From WHSW01 sp963828755 (GTDB lineage: Bacteria > Actinomycetota > Thermoleophilia > Solirubrobacterales > 70-9), in the NCBI GenBank assembly GCA_963828755.1, contig CAWHFY010000010.1, positions 142,104 through 206,103 of the forward strand: 64,000 nucleotides of DNA, given 5' to 3'. The position numbers were made by a program, and so were the translations under genes. How positions within the stretch are numbered: the first letter of the stretch is position 1; each line of letters opens with the position of its first letter. Positions 25,863 to 35,656 of this stretch are shown in pieces. The notes under the pieces are model-generated. The model did no database searches. It was not told where the DNA came from and worked only from the letters and a program-made list of their open reading frames with translations.

Positions 25863-27389
25863 TCAGCCCGCCTCCCCGTAGCCGCCGCCGCCCGGCGTTT
25901 CGACCCGCAACCGATCGCCGGGGCGCAGCTCGCCCGCCCCCTTCGCCGGCAGTTCGGCGCCATTGAGCGAGTTGCGCCCCGGGGCGCCGTCGGCGCCGCC
26001 GGCACGCCCGCGCGGGGCACGGGCGCGGCGCTCGGTGATCAGCGTGTAGGCGATCGGCGTGAGCGCCTCGAGCTCACGGGCGATCCCGTCGCCGCCGCGA
26101 TGGCGCCCGGCGCCGCCGGACCCTCGCCGGACGGCGAGCTCGCGCACCCGCACCGGGTACTCGCTCTCGAACGCCTCCACAGGGGTGTTGAGGGTGTTCG
26201 ACATCGCCACGTGGATCGCGCTCGGGCCGTCGGCGTGCGGGCAGGCGCCCTGGCCGCCGCCGATCGTCTCGTAGTAGGTCCAGTCCTCACCCGCGAGGGT
26301 GAAGTTGTTCATCGTGCCCTGACCCTGGGCGGGGACCTCGACCGCGCCCCCGAAGGCGGCGAGGACGAGGTCGGCGACGCGGCTGGACGTCTCGACGTTG
26401 CCGGCCGCGACCGCCGCGGGCGACATCGCGTTGAGCAGCGTCGAGGGCTCCGCCAGCACCTCGACCGGGCGATGCGCGCCGGCGCTGGGCGGGCCGTCGG
26501 GGTCGGTGAGCACGCGCACCGCGAAGAAGGCCGCCGACTTGGTCACCGAGAGCGGGCAGTTGAGGTTGCCCTCGACCTGCGGCGGGCTCTCGAACTCGAG
26601 CCGCAGCGCGTCGCCGTTGACGCCGAGGCGCAGGCGCAGGCGAAGCTCGCCCTCGCCGGCGCTCTCGAGCACGTCCTCGGCCTCGTACTCGCCGTCGGGG
26701 ATCCGCTCGATCGCGGCGCGGGTGCGGCGCTCGCTGTAGTCGAGGATTTCAGCCATCCCGGCAATCAGCCGCTCGCGCCCGAGCCGCTCGACCAGCTCCG
26801 CGACGCGGCGCGCCCCGGTCAGGTTCGCCGCGCGCTGGGCGCGCAGGTCGGCGAGCCGCTCCTCGGGGCGGCGCATCCGCTCGGCGAGCTCGCGCAGGAG
26901 CTCGTCGGTCGCCCGGCTCGGCTCGATCACGACCCCCTCCTGGTCGAGCCGGGTCGAGTCCGCCGGCATCCCGCCAGGGGTCGGCCCACCGATGTCGGCG
27001 TGGTGGGCGCGGCTCGCCGCGAACCCGAGTAGCTCGCCGCCCGCGCCGCTGAACAGGGGCGAGATCAGGGTCACGTCGGGCAGGTGGGTGCCACCGCGAT
27101 AGGGGTCGTTGAGGATCCAGACGTCGTCGGGCCGCTGTTCGAAGCCGAGCACGGCGGCGACCGCGTCGGGCATCGAGCCGAGGTGGACCGGGATGTGCTC
27201 GGCCTGCATGACCAGCTCCCCGGAAGCGTCGAACAGCGCGGTCGAGCAGTCGTGGCGCTCGGTGATGTTGGGCGAGTAGGCCGAGCGGATCAGCATCGCG
27301 CCCATCTCGTCGCAGGCCGCCCGCAGCGCGCCGACCAGGACCTGCAGCGAGACCGGGTCGAGGCCGCTCCCGGCTTCGCCCCGCCTCAC
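25863..27389 (-). CDS. Hydantoinase/oxoprolinase subunit B
   Basis: 508 aa. HyuB family: MGAMLIRSAYSPNITERHDC at the N-terminus, HIPVHLGSMPDAVAAVL, DVWILNDPYRGGTHLPDVTL, RAHHADIGGPTPGGMP with metal-binding His/Asp residues, NCPLSVTKSAAFFAVR, and the C-terminal GSGGAGRHRGGDG and TPGGGGYG. Together with subunit A it opens cyclic amides (hydantoins, 5-oxoproline or related lactams) with ATP. GTG 27389 overlaps the hyuA TGA by 4 nt and fits the family N-terminus. No transporter or carbamoylase is adjacent, so the substrate is open. Confidence 0.92.
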   Translation of the reverse strand: MRRGEAGSGLDPVSLQVLVGALRAACDEMGAMLIRSAYSPNITERHDCSTALFDASGELVMQAEHIPVHLGSMPDAVAAVLGFEQRPDDVWILNDPYRGGTHLPDVTLISPLFSGAGGELLGFAASRAHHADIGGPTPGGMPADSTRLDQEGVVIEPSRATDELLRELAERMRRPEERLADLRAQRAANLTGARRVAELVERLGRERLIAGMAEILDYSERRTRAAIERIPDGEYEAEDVLESAGEGELRLRLRLGVNGDALRLEFESPPQVEGNLNCPLSVTKSAAFFAVRVLTDPDGPPSAGAHRPVEVLAEPSTLLNAMSPAAVAAGNVETSSRVADLVLAAFGGAVEVPAQGQGTMNNFTLAGEDWTYYETIGGGQGACPHADGPSAIHVAMSNTLNTPVEAFESEYPVRVRELAVRRGSGGAGRHRGGDGIARELEALTPIAYTLITERRARAPRGRAGGADGAPGRNSLNGAELPAKGAGELRPGDRLRVETPGGGGYGEAG

Positions 27390-29365
27390 TCGCTCCGCTC
27401 CGCGACGATCGTCCCGGCGTCGTCGACCTCGGCCCGCCAGCCGGGCGGGAGCACGAGGGTCGCCTCGGGGAGCTCGAACACGCACGGGCCCGCGGCGGTG
27501 ACCCCGGCGGCGGGCTCACCGCGAAGGGTCTCGGCCTCGAGCCAGTCGCCGCCGAAGCGCGCCCGGCGCGAGCCGCGCTCGATGCCGCCGGCCGGCGCCG
27601 CGCGCGGCCGCGGGTCGGGGCCGGGCTCGATCACCGCGACGGTGATCCCGACCAGCTCGACCTCGGCGTCGGGGTTGCGATACCCGTAGCGGCGCTCGTG
27701 CTCGGCGGCGAACGCCTCGATCAGCTCCTCGGGCTCGGGTCGCTCGCCGCCTTCGACCCCGAGCTCGAACGCCTGGCCGCGGTAGCGCAGCTCGTACCCG
27801 ACCTCGACGCGGCCGCGATCGAGGCCGCGGGCGAGCGGCTCGCGCAGCGCCGCGACCTCAGCCGCGATTCGCTCGGCGGTCAGGTCGCCGTCGCGCAGCA
27901 TCACCGTGTGGGCGGTGTCGCGGCGGCGCTCGGAGGCGAGCAGCCCGAGCGCCGAGAGCACGCCGCTGGCCCGCGGGCAGAGGATCCGGTCGATCCCGAG
28001 CTCCACCGCGATCGCGGCCGCGTGCATCGGCCCGGCGCCGCCGAACGGCAGCAGCGCGAAGCCGCGCGGGTCCACGCCCCGCTCGACGGTCACCACCCGC
28101 AGCGCGCGCACCATCTCCTGGTTGGCGACCCGGACGATCCCCTCCGCGACCTCGAGCCGGTCGAGGCCGAGTTCCTCGCCGAGGCCGGCGAGCGCGCGGT
28201 CGGCGGCACCGTGGTCGAGCTCGACCCCGCCGGCGAGGCTCGAGCCAGGCCCGAGGTAGCCGAGCGCGAGGTTGGCGTCGGTCACGGTCGGCTCGGTCCC
28301 GCCGCGCCCGTACGCCGCCGGGCCAGGATCGGCGCCGGCCGACCGCGGCCCGACCCGAAGCGCACCGCCGCTGTCGCGCCAGCCGATCGAGCCGCCGCCG
28401 GCGCCGACGGTGTGCACGTCGACCATCGGCAACTGGATCACCCGCCCGCCGAGCCGGCGCGAGTCGGTCTTGCGCACCCGGCCGGACTCGACCACGCAGA
28501 CGTCGCACGACGTGCCGCCCATGTCGAACCCGAGCGCGTGCCCGTCGCCGGACAGCCGCGCCAGGAGCCCGGCGCCGATCGCCCCGCCCGCGGGACCGGA
28601 CAACACGCTCCAGGCGCCGGCGGTCGCGGCCTCCTCAGCGGGGGCGATCCCGCCCGAGGAGAGCATCACCGCCGGAGCGGGCAGGCCCCGCTCGGCGGTC
28701 GCCTCGCGAAGCCGGCCCAGATAGCGCCCGAGCAGGGGAGAGAGGTAGGCGTCGATCACCGTGGTCGAGCAGCGCTCGTACTCGCGAAAGCGCGGCAGCA
28801 CCTCGTGCGAGGCGGAGACGTGGACGTCGGGGAGTTCGGCGCGCAGCCGCTCGGCGATCGAGCGTTCGTGCCGGTCCTCCAGGTAGGAGAACAGCAGGCA
28901 GATCGCCACCGACTCGGCGCCGGCGTCGCGGATCGCCTCGACGACGCGCTCGAGCTCGGCGGGCTCGAGCGCCTCGACGACGCCCTCGGCGCCGACCCGC
29001 TCGGCAACCTCCACGCGGTCGGCGTCCGCGACCAGCGGCGCGGCCTTGGGCTCGCACAGCCGGTAGAGGCTCGGACGATCCTGGCGCCCGATCTCGAGCA
29101 GGTCGGAGAAGCCGGCGGTCGCGATCAGCGCCGTGCGAGCACCGCGCTCCTCGAGGAGCGCGTTGGTGCCGACGGTCATCCCGTGCGCGAAGCGCTCGAC
29201 CTCCGACGGCGTCGCCCCGGCGCGCTCGAGCGCGCGCTCGAGCGCCGCGATCACCCCCTGCGACTGGTCGTCAGGGGTCGACGGCGCCTTGGCCGTGTAG
29301 AGGTCGCGGCCGTCGAAGACGACCGCGTCGGTGAACGTGCCGCCGACGTCGACTCCCAGGAGCAC
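27386..29365 (-). CDS. Hydantoinase/oxoprolinase subunit A
   Basis: 659 aa, a HyuA ASKHA-fold ATPase. GVDVGGTFTDAVVFDG is the phosphate-1 motif; GMTVGTNALLEERGARTALI and FSDLLEIGRQDRPSLYRL are conserved; SGPAGGAIGAG and GFDMGGTSCDVCVV form the second nucleotide site; VHTVGAGGGSIGW and SAGADPGPAAYGRGG follow; the C-terminal FGGAGPMHA is intact. Length is typical. The GTG at 29365 is 6 nt after TAGCTT, so the hyu operon is likely leaderless. It acts with HyuB encoded immediately downstream. Confidence 0.93.
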   Translation of the reverse strand: MLLGVDVGGTFTDAVVFDGRDLYTAKAPSTPDDQSQGVIAALERALERAGATPSEVERFAHGMTVGTNALLEERGARTALIATAGFSDLLEIGRQDRPSLYRLCEPKAAPLVADADRVEVAERVGAEGVVEALEPAELERVVEAIRDAGAESVAICLLFSYLEDRHERSIAERLRAELPDVHVSASHEVLPRFREYERCSTTVIDAYLSPLLGRYLGRLREATAERGLPAPAVMLSSGGIAPAEEAATAGAWSVLSGPAGGAIGAGLLARLSGDGHALGFDMGGTSCDVCVVESGRVRKTDSRRLGGRVIQLPMVDVHTVGAGGGSIGWRDSGGALRVGPRSAGADPGPAAYGRGGTEPTVTDANLALGYLGPGSSLAGGVELDHGAADRALAGLGEELGLDRLEVAEGIVRVANQEMVRALRVVTVERGVDPRGFALLPFGGAGPMHAAAIAVELGIDRILCPRASGVLSALGLLASERRRDTAHTVMLRDGDLTAERIAAEVAALREPLARGLDRGRVEVGYELRYRGQAFELGVEGGERPEPEELIEAFAAEHERRYGYRNPDAEVELVGITVAVIEPGPDPRPRAAPAGGIERGSRRARFGGDWLEAETLRGEPAAGVTAAGPCVFELPEATLVLPPGWRAEVDDAGTIVAERSE

Positions 29366-29404
29366 GCCCCGAAGCTATCGAGGGCGAGCGGCCCGGAAAT
29401 ACGC

Positions 29405-29434
29405 GAGGCCCCGGCTCTTTCGAGCCGGGGCCTC
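29405..29434 (-). terminator. Strong hairpin downstream of the DUF5763-like gene
   Basis: A perfect 13-bp stem (GAGGCCCCGGCTC / GAGCCGGGGCCTC) with a 4-nt loop. On the minus strand it lies 53 nt past the stop at 29487 and before the hyuA promoter. The U-tract is poor (GCGTATTTCC), as is common in GC-rich actinobacteria. Confidence 0.65.
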
Positions 29435-29486
29435 GTCCCCATTCCAGCCGTTGCCCCGAACGGCCTCTCCCCACGTAGCGATGACC

Positions 29487-29954
29487 TCAGTGAGCGGCGA
29501 CCTCGAGCTCCGGCGCCGCGAACGCCTCGATCGGGAGCTCCGGTCCGTCGAAGGTCTCCTCGAGGTGCTTGTGCGAAGGGCAGTAGTCGCGTCCCGGCAG
29601 CGGGTCGCGCTGGCAGGGCGTGCCCTTGCGGGTGTGCGCTCGGCAGTTGCGAGTGATCCCCTCGAGCGTCAGGTGCTCGGGCATCCGCTCGAGGAAGTCG
29701 ACCGCGAGCTTGATGTTCTTGTCGATCACCATCCAGACCCGCAGCTGATCGCCGATCGCGAAGTGCATCCGCACCTCGTTGAACAGCGTCCTGGCCGGTC
29801 GGGCGAAGTAGCGGCGATCGCACGCCATCCGCCGAATTACGGTCTCGCACGCGTCGAGGACGGCCTGCTTGTTTCGGCACCCCGTCGGGTCCCGCTCGTC
29901 CTCGACTACGGCCGGAGCGATCTCGCGATAGATCGAGCGACTGAAGCGATACAT
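29487..29954 (-). CDS. Small protein with Cys/His zinc motif (DUF5763-like)
   Basis: 155 aa. The N-terminal half is helical (YRFSRSIYREIAP, CETVIRRMACDRRYFARPA). The C-terminal half has C-x2-H-x3-G-x2-C then YC-x2-H (CRAHTRKGTPCQRDPLPGRD followed by YCPSH), which fits the short zinc-binding DUF5763 pattern. It ends acidic (ELPIEAFAAPELEVAAH). Function unknown; nucleic-acid binding is a guess. ATG 29954 is preceded by the strong Shine-Dalgarno AAGGGAGAG, and a canonical promoter with a 75-nt leader lies at 30035-30063, so it is probably well expressed on its own. Confidence 0.72.
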   Translation of the reverse strand: MYRFSRSIYREIAPAVVEDERDPTGCRNKQAVLDACETVIRRMACDRRYFARPARTLFNEVRMHFAIGDQLRVWMVIDKNIKLAVDFLERMPEHLTLEGITRNCRAHTRKGTPCQRDPLPGRDYCPSHKHLEETFDGPELPIEAFAAPELEVAAH

Positions 29955-30034
29955 CTGTCTCTCCCTTGCCCCCTTGGTTGTCCGTTCCGTCGAATCCCCG
30001 GGACCTTCCTTGCACCATCCCTGAAGGGACGAGA

Positions 30035-30063
30035 AGTATTCTCCATCGATCGGCAAATCGCAA
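30035..30063 (-). promoter_or_regulatory. Sigma-70-type promoter for the DUF5763-like gene
   Basis: On the minus strand: -35 TTGCGA, 17-nt spacer, -10 AATACT. An inverted repeat GATTAA-N7-TTAATC lies just upstream at 30072-30090 and could be an operator for this promoter. Confidence 0.5.
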
Positions 30064-30071
30064 GGCCGATT

Positions 30072-30090
30072 GATTAAGGCGGTGTTAATC
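30072..30090. promoter_or_regulatory. Inverted repeat GATTAA-N7-TTAATC
   Basis: A symmetric, AT-rich site of 6 + 7 + 6 nt in GC-rich surroundings, 9 nt upstream of the -35 element of the DUF5763-like gene. The size and position fit an operator for a dimeric regulator. No cognate regulator gene is visible nearby. Confidence 0.4.
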
Positions 30091-30108
30091 GATCGAACGG
30101 AGACTCAT

Positions 30109-30128
30109 TCTCCTCTGATCGGAGGAGA
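30109..30128 (-). terminator. Hairpin after nadB
   Basis: TCTCCTC / GAGGAGA stem of 7 bp with a 6-nt loop, 15 nt beyond the nadB stop on the minus strand. It lacks a U-tract; it may be a weak terminator or a 3' stabilising stem. Confidence 0.35.
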
Positions 30129-30142
30129 GCGACGAAAGGGCG

Positions 30143-31588
30143 CTAGGTCCAGCGCTCGCGGCGCAGCGCGCCGTCGGCGTCGATCACCAGGTGGATTCCG
30201 TCCAGCGACGGGTCGGGTAGCGGGAAATCGGCGCGCCGGTGCGCGCCGCGCGACTCGGCGCGCTCGAGCGCCGCGGCGGCGATCATCCGGGCCAGCGGAT
30301 AGGCGTCGGCGAGCAACGGCTCGAGGCCGGCGGCGTCGCGCATCGGCCCGGCGTGTTCCCAGACCGCCTCCCGGGTCGCGGCGGTCGGCGGCTCGAATCG
30401 CCACTCGGGGACCGTCTGCGGAGCGCCGTCGCGGGACACGTCGAGCGCCGCGCGGGCGGCGCGGCTGCCGAACACGAAGCACTCGCTGAGCGAGTTGGAC
30501 GCGAGTCGGTTGGCCCCGTGCAGGCCGCTGCACGCGCACTCGCCGACCGCGAGCAGTCCCGGCAACGTCGTGCGCCCGTCGAGGTCGGCGAGCACCCCGC
30601 CGATCAGATAGTGGGCGGCGGGGGCGACCGGGACCGGCTCGCGGTCCGGGTCGAGTCCCGCCCCGCGGCAGGTCGCCCAGACGTTCGGGAACCGGTTCGG
30701 ATCGAGGCCGCGCAGGTCGAGCAGCACGTGCGGCGAGCCGTCGGCCTCCATCCGGTCGAGGATCGCCGCGCTGACCTGGTCGCGTGGGGCGAGCTCGTCG
30801 GTGAACCGCCGTCCGGTCGCGTCGAGCAGCGTCGCCCCCTCACCGCGGACCGCCTCGGTAATTAGCGCTCCGTCCTCGCGCTGGCCCGGCAGCGCCAGCG
30901 CCGTCGGGTGGAACTGGCAGAGCTCGAGGTCGGCGAGCTCGGCGCCGGCAGCGTGGGCGAGCACCGATCCGGCGCCGATCGCGCCGCGCGGATTCGTCGT
31001 GCGCGACCAAAGCGCGGCCCCGCCGCCAGTGGTCAGCACGGTCGCCGGCGCCGCGAGCTCGCCCGCATCGGTGACGACGCCGCGGCAGCGCTCGCCGTCG
31101 CTCCACAGCGCGACTGCGGAGACGCCCTCGAGCACGCCGATTTCGGGCTCGGCGGCCGCCAGCTCGGCGAGCCTCGACGTGATTGCGCGGCCGGTCTCGC
31201 TGCCACCCGCATGGACGATCCGCCGCGCCGAGTGCCCGCCCTCGAGCCCGAGCGCGAGCTCGCCGTCGTCCTCGGTGTCGAAGCGGACGCCGCGCTCGCG
31301 CAACTGCTCGACCGCGGCCGGAGCCTCGCGGGTCAGCACCTCGACTGCGCTCGTCCGGCAGAGCCCGCGCCCGGCGGCGAGCGTGTCGGCGGCGTGGCGA
31401 TCGGGCGAGTCGTCGGCCGCGAGCGCCGCGGCGAGCCCGCCCTGGGCCCAGAAGCTCGAGCTCTCGGCGAGCGGCTTGCGCGCCACCAGCGCCACCCGGG
31501 CGCCGAGCTCGGCGGCCTCGAGGGCGACGTGAAGGCCCGCGGCACCGCCGCCGACCACGACCAGATCTGCTTCTCGGGGCGTGCTCAC
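30143..31588 (-). CDS. nadB: L-aspartate oxidase
   Basis: 481 aa FAD enzyme converting L-aspartate to iminoaspartate, the first step of de novo NAD synthesis. FAD-binding VVVGGGAAGLHVALEAAELG is at the N-terminus; SSSFWAQGGLAAALA is the NadB signature; HSARRIVHAGG, ELCQFHPTAL, YLIGGVLADLDGRTTLPGLL and GLHGANRLASNSLSECFVFG are all present. The C-terminal helical domain is short. GTG 31588 is 9 nt after TACCGT on the minus strand. nadA and nadC are not in the adjacent genes, so it stands alone, divergent from a histone-deacetylase-family gene. Confidence 0.92.
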   Translation of the reverse strand: MSTPREADLVVVGGGAAGLHVALEAAELGARVALVARKPLAESSSFWAQGGLAAALAADDSPDRHAADTLAAGRGLCRTSAVEVLTREAPAAVEQLRERGVRFDTEDDGELALGLEGGHSARRIVHAGGSETGRAITSRLAELAAAEPEIGVLEGVSAVALWSDGERCRGVVTDAGELAAPATVLTTGGGAALWSRTTNPRGAIGAGSVLAHAAGAELADLELCQFHPTALALPGQREDGALITEAVRGEGATLLDATGRRFTDELAPRDQVSAAILDRMEADGSPHVLLDLRGLDPNRFPNVWATCRGAGLDPDREPVPVAPAAHYLIGGVLADLDGRTTLPGLLAVGECACSGLHGANRLASNSLSECFVFGSRAARAALDVSRDGAPQTVPEWRFEPPTAATREAVWEHAGPMRDAAGLEPLLADAYPLARMIAAAALERAESRGAHRRADFPLPDPSLDGIHLVIDADGALRRERWT

Positions 31589-31619
31589 CAGCGGGGTACG
31601 GTATCCGGGAGCTTCGCCG

Positions 31620-32618
<999 letters not shown>

Positions 32619-32619
32619 C

Positions 32620-35121
32620 TCAGGGGACGAGCCGGCCTTTGATCTGGTCGAGGAACGTGCGCGAGAAGCCGGGCACGTCGTCGAGCTCCTCGATGCCGCG
32701 AAATCCGTCGCGCTCTTCACGGTGGCGGATCACCCGCTTCGCCTGGGTCACGGACATCCCCAGTGACTGCAGCTCGTCGACCCCGGCCGAGCTGAGGCTG
32801 ACCATGCCGCCCGCGTCGCTCGGCGCCGCGTCGACGGAGGCCACCTCGTCGGCGGGCGTCTCGGCGGCGCGGCTCTCGCTCGGCTCGGCGGCGTCGGCGG
32901 GCTCCCCGCGCGAGCGCAGTAGGCCAGGCGCCCGCAGGCTGGTGCGCCGCTGGCCGCGGCCTGGCGCCTCGTCCGGTTGGAAGCGTTGCTCGCGCTCGCG
33001 CGCCAGCTCGGCGCGCGCGCCGCGCTCGGCCTCGTCGGCGCGACGCTCGGCCGCCGCGGCGCGCTCGTTCGCCTCATCCAGCTGGCGCCGGGTCGCCGCG
33101 AGCTCGGTCTCGGACACGGAGTCGCTCATCTGCATCTGGGCGCGGCGCTCGCCCTCGCGCCGCAGCGCCTCGGTCTGGGTGCGCAGCCACTGCGACGCCG
33201 CCGTGCGCGCCTCGACCGCGGAGCGGGCGGCGACCTCCTCGGCCGCCCGCGCCCGCTCGGTCGCTTCCTGCAGACTGCGCTCGGCCTCGTCCAGCGACTG
33301 CGCCTTCGTCGCCCGCTCCGAGCCGAGCTCGGCCTTCAGCTCGCCGGCGTTGGCATCGGCCTCCGCCTGCGCGGCGGTCTCGCGCGCCTCGGCCTCCGCC
33401 TCGCGCTCAGCGACCCAGGACCCCACTCGCTCACCGAGCTCGCGCTCGAGCCGCCGGCGCTCCTCGGCGATCCGGCGCTCGGCGCTCTCCTGCAGCCGCG
33501 CCGCCTCGGCCGCGAGCTCGCGCTCGGCGGCGTCGACCCGCTCGGCGGCGGCGAACGCGCGCTGCTCGATCTCGCTCAGGCGCTCGTCCGATGACTCGAT
33601 GATCCGCAGCTTCTCCTCGCGCTCGACCTCGAGCTCGTCCTCGCGGCGGCGCAGCTCCGCGGTCAGCCGCTCCTCGACCGCGACGCGGGCGGCCTCGATC
33701 TCTGCCCGCGTCCGTTGCTCGCCCTCGACGCGGATCCGCTCGAGGTCGGCGTCGGCGCGCTCGCGCGCCTCGCGCTTCGCTCGCTCCTCGATCTCGCTCC
33801 GGGTGGTGTCCGCCGACTGCAGGGCCATGCCCTCGATCTCGCGTCGGGCCGCGTCGGTGGCCTCCGCGGCTCGCCGCTCGGCCTCGTCACGGGCCCGCTG
33901 CTCGGCTTCTGCCCGGGCCGCGTCGGCGGCCTCACGGACCCGCTCGTCGGCCTCGGTGCGCAGGGTCTCGAGCTCGCGGCTGAGGTCGGCGGTGCGGACC
34001 TCGACCTGGCGCTCGATCTCATCGCGCGAGCGCCGCTCGGCCTCGGCCTGTGCGCGCTTCGCCTCCGTAGCCCGCGACTCGGCTTCCCGGACCTGGGTCA
34101 GCGCCTCTTGAATCGCGGTGTCGGGCTCGGCCTTCGCCGGGACGCCCGCCGCGGCGCGGGCACGCTCGACCTCGAGCTCGGTGCGCGCCGCGTCGAGCTC
34201 GTTTCGTAGGCGCTCGACCTCGGCGGCGTGGGCCTCGACAAGCGCCGCGCGTGCCCGGTCGCCTTCCGGGGCCGCCGCGCTCAGCTTCTCGGTCAGCTCG
34301 GCCCGCGCCGCCTCGACCGCCGTCGCCTGGCTTCGCTCCGCCTCCCGGCGGGCCGCGTCGAGCTGCCCGCGAAGCCATTTGCCGGCGGCGGCTCGGGCCT
34401 CGTCCTCGGCGGCGGCGCGGATCGCGTCCAGCTCGACCGGGTCGGGCGATGCGGCCGGCGCGGGCGACGTCGCGTCCGCGGGCGCTGCGGCCTGCTGCAG
34501 CTCTTCGATTCGCGCCTCAGCCGCCTCGGCGCGCTGCTCGGCCTGCTCCGCGACCCGCTGCGCCTCGCTGGTGCGCCGCTCGGCCTCGGCCAAGCGGCCC
34601 TCGACGACCTCGAGCTGCCCGGCGGCCTCGCGCCGGGCCCGCTCGAGATCGCCCTCGAGCGCCAGGATCTCGCCCATCGCTCGCTGCTCGGCCTCCTGCG
34701 CGGCGGTCTCGGCCGCGCCGCGGATCCGCGCTGCGATGTCGCCGCCGGGGCTCTGCGCTGCGGCGGCGGGGGGACCCAGGTCCGCGGTCTCGGCCGCTCG
34801 GGCTGCGAGGGCGGTGTGGCGGGCGCCTCGGTCGCGTCGTCCTTCGCGCTCGCGTCGTCCTGCGCGCGCGGCGGGGGTTGCGTCACCGTCAGCGCCGTGC
34901 GTCCACTCGACTGTGTCGGTGGTGGGCTCGGATTGGCGGCGCCCGGCCTCGCTCTCGGGCAGCGACTCGCCCTCAGGCAGGGCCTCGGCTGCCTGCTGGT
35001 CGACCGGCTCCTCGGCGGCCGGCTCAGCCGTCGGCTGCTCGGCGTTCGGCTTCGCGCCGGCGGGCGCGTCGTCCGTCCGCCCGCGTCCTCGCTTGAAGAT
35101 CCCGAGTCGTCGCCGAGCCAT
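32620..35121 (-). CDS. Long coiled-coil protein with C-terminal helix-hairpin-helix
   Basis: 833 aa. The first 90 residues are disordered and acidic after a basic start (MARRRLGIFKRGRGR). Residues about 130-740 are nearly continuous coiled coil rich in Glu, Ala and Arg. The last 60 residues form a ComEA-like HhH domain (LSSAGVDELQSLGMSVTQAK, then GFRGIEELDDVPGFS). No membrane segment. HhH domains bind DNA without sequence preference, so a rod-like link between DNA and another structure is plausible but not shown. ATG 35121 follows TAGAGT at 9 nt. Its GC-rich antisense strand gives long false frames. Confidence 0.8.
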   Translation of the reverse strand: MARRRLGIFKRGRGRTDDAPAGAKPNAEQPTAEPAAEEPVDQQAAEALPEGESLPESEAGRRQSEPTTDTVEWTHGADGDATPAARAGRREREGRRDRGARHTALAARAAETADLGPPAAAAQSPGGDIAARIRGAAETAAQEAEQRAMGEILALEGDLERARREAAGQLEVVEGRLAEAERRTSEAQRVAEQAEQRAEAAEARIEELQQAAAPADATSPAPAASPDPVELDAIRAAAEDEARAAAGKWLRGQLDAARREAERSQATAVEAARAELTEKLSAAAPEGDRARAALVEAHAAEVERLRNELDAARTELEVERARAAAGVPAKAEPDTAIQEALTQVREAESRATEAKRAQAEAERRSRDEIERQVEVRTADLSRELETLRTEADERVREAADAARAEAEQRARDEAERRAAEATDAARREIEGMALQSADTTRSEIEERAKREARERADADLERIRVEGEQRTRAEIEAARVAVEERLTAELRRREDELEVEREEKLRIIESSDERLSEIEQRAFAAAERVDAAERELAAEAARLQESAERRIAEERRRLERELGERVGSWVAEREAEAEARETAAQAEADANAGELKAELGSERATKAQSLDEAERSLQEATERARAAEEVAARSAVEARTAASQWLRTQTEALRREGERRAQMQMSDSVSETELAATRRQLDEANERAAAAERRADEAERGARAELAREREQRFQPDEAPGRGQRRTSLRAPGLLRSRGEPADAAEPSESRAAETPADEVASVDAAPSDAGGMVSLSSAGVDELQSLGMSVTQAKRVIRHREERDGFRGIEELDDVPGFSRTFLDQIKGRLVP

Positions 35122-35301
35122 CGGCGGCGGACTCTACGCCAGACCTGCGCTCCGTCGAGGAGGTCGCGGTCGGCGACCAGCGCCAGCCCTCGTGGCGGCT
35201 TCCGCAACCGTCTCGGCGCGCTCTTGACACCTCCGCGTCTAGTCGCGCGCGCCGCCGCGATCGACGATTACCCCGATGCAACTGCGAACGAAGGAGACCC
35301 G

Positions 35302-35547
35302 GTGAACGAACTGCTCATCTCAACCTGGATCCGGACCGCGGCGGCGCTGCGGGGAGTCGCCCACCGCGTAGGCGAGGAGCGCGCACAGGGGACGGTCGAG
35401 TACGTCGGCCTGATCCTCTTGGTCTCGATGCTGATGGTTGGCATGGTGGCCGCGATGAAGGGCTTCAACGGCACCTCGGGCACCGAGATCGCCGAGGTGA
35501 TCATCAGCAAGATCAAGCAGGCCGTGAACGCGATCACGTTCCGCTGA
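35302..35547 (+). CDS. Flp/type IVb-like pilin
   Basis: 81 aa. After a 30-residue charged leader comes AQGTVEYVGLILLV and then SMLMVGMVAAMKGF, a class III/type IV pilin arrangement: Gly before the cut, Glu at +4 relative to Thr (G|TVEY), and one hydrophobic helix. GTG 35302 has a strong AAGGAG Shine-Dalgarno 5 nt upstream, unlike most genes here, implying high expression. No prepilin peptidase, ATPase or tad genes are next to it, so the assembly machinery must be elsewhere. Confidence 0.8.
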   Translation: MNELLISTWIRTAAALRGVAHRVGEERAQGTVEYVGLILLVSMLMVGMVAAMKGFNGTSGTEIAEVIISKIKQAVNAITFR

Positions 35548-35574
35548 GCGGGTGGCTCCGCGGGGCCGCCCAGG

Positions 35575-35594
35575 CGCGGTTCCGCGGAACCGCG
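35575..35594. repeat. 20-nt perfect palindrome, copy 1
   Basis: CGCGGTTCCGCGGAACCGCG between the pilin stop and rph. The inner 16 nt recur at 45659-45674. With the flanking GGGGCCGC...GCGGCCCC it can extend into a longer hairpin and may terminate pilin transcription. Confidence 0.6.
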
Positions 35595-35656
35595 GCCCCG
35601 CTGCGGTCGCCTCTGGCGCGCGCGAGCGACGCGGCGCGGTCTGGCAGACTCGCGCC

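Noticed and set aside
32639..34111. 490-codon Ser/Arg/Ala-rich open frame on the plus strand
   Set aside because: Antisense of the coiled-coil gene; Glu/Ala/Arg codon repeats on one strand produce such frames on the other.
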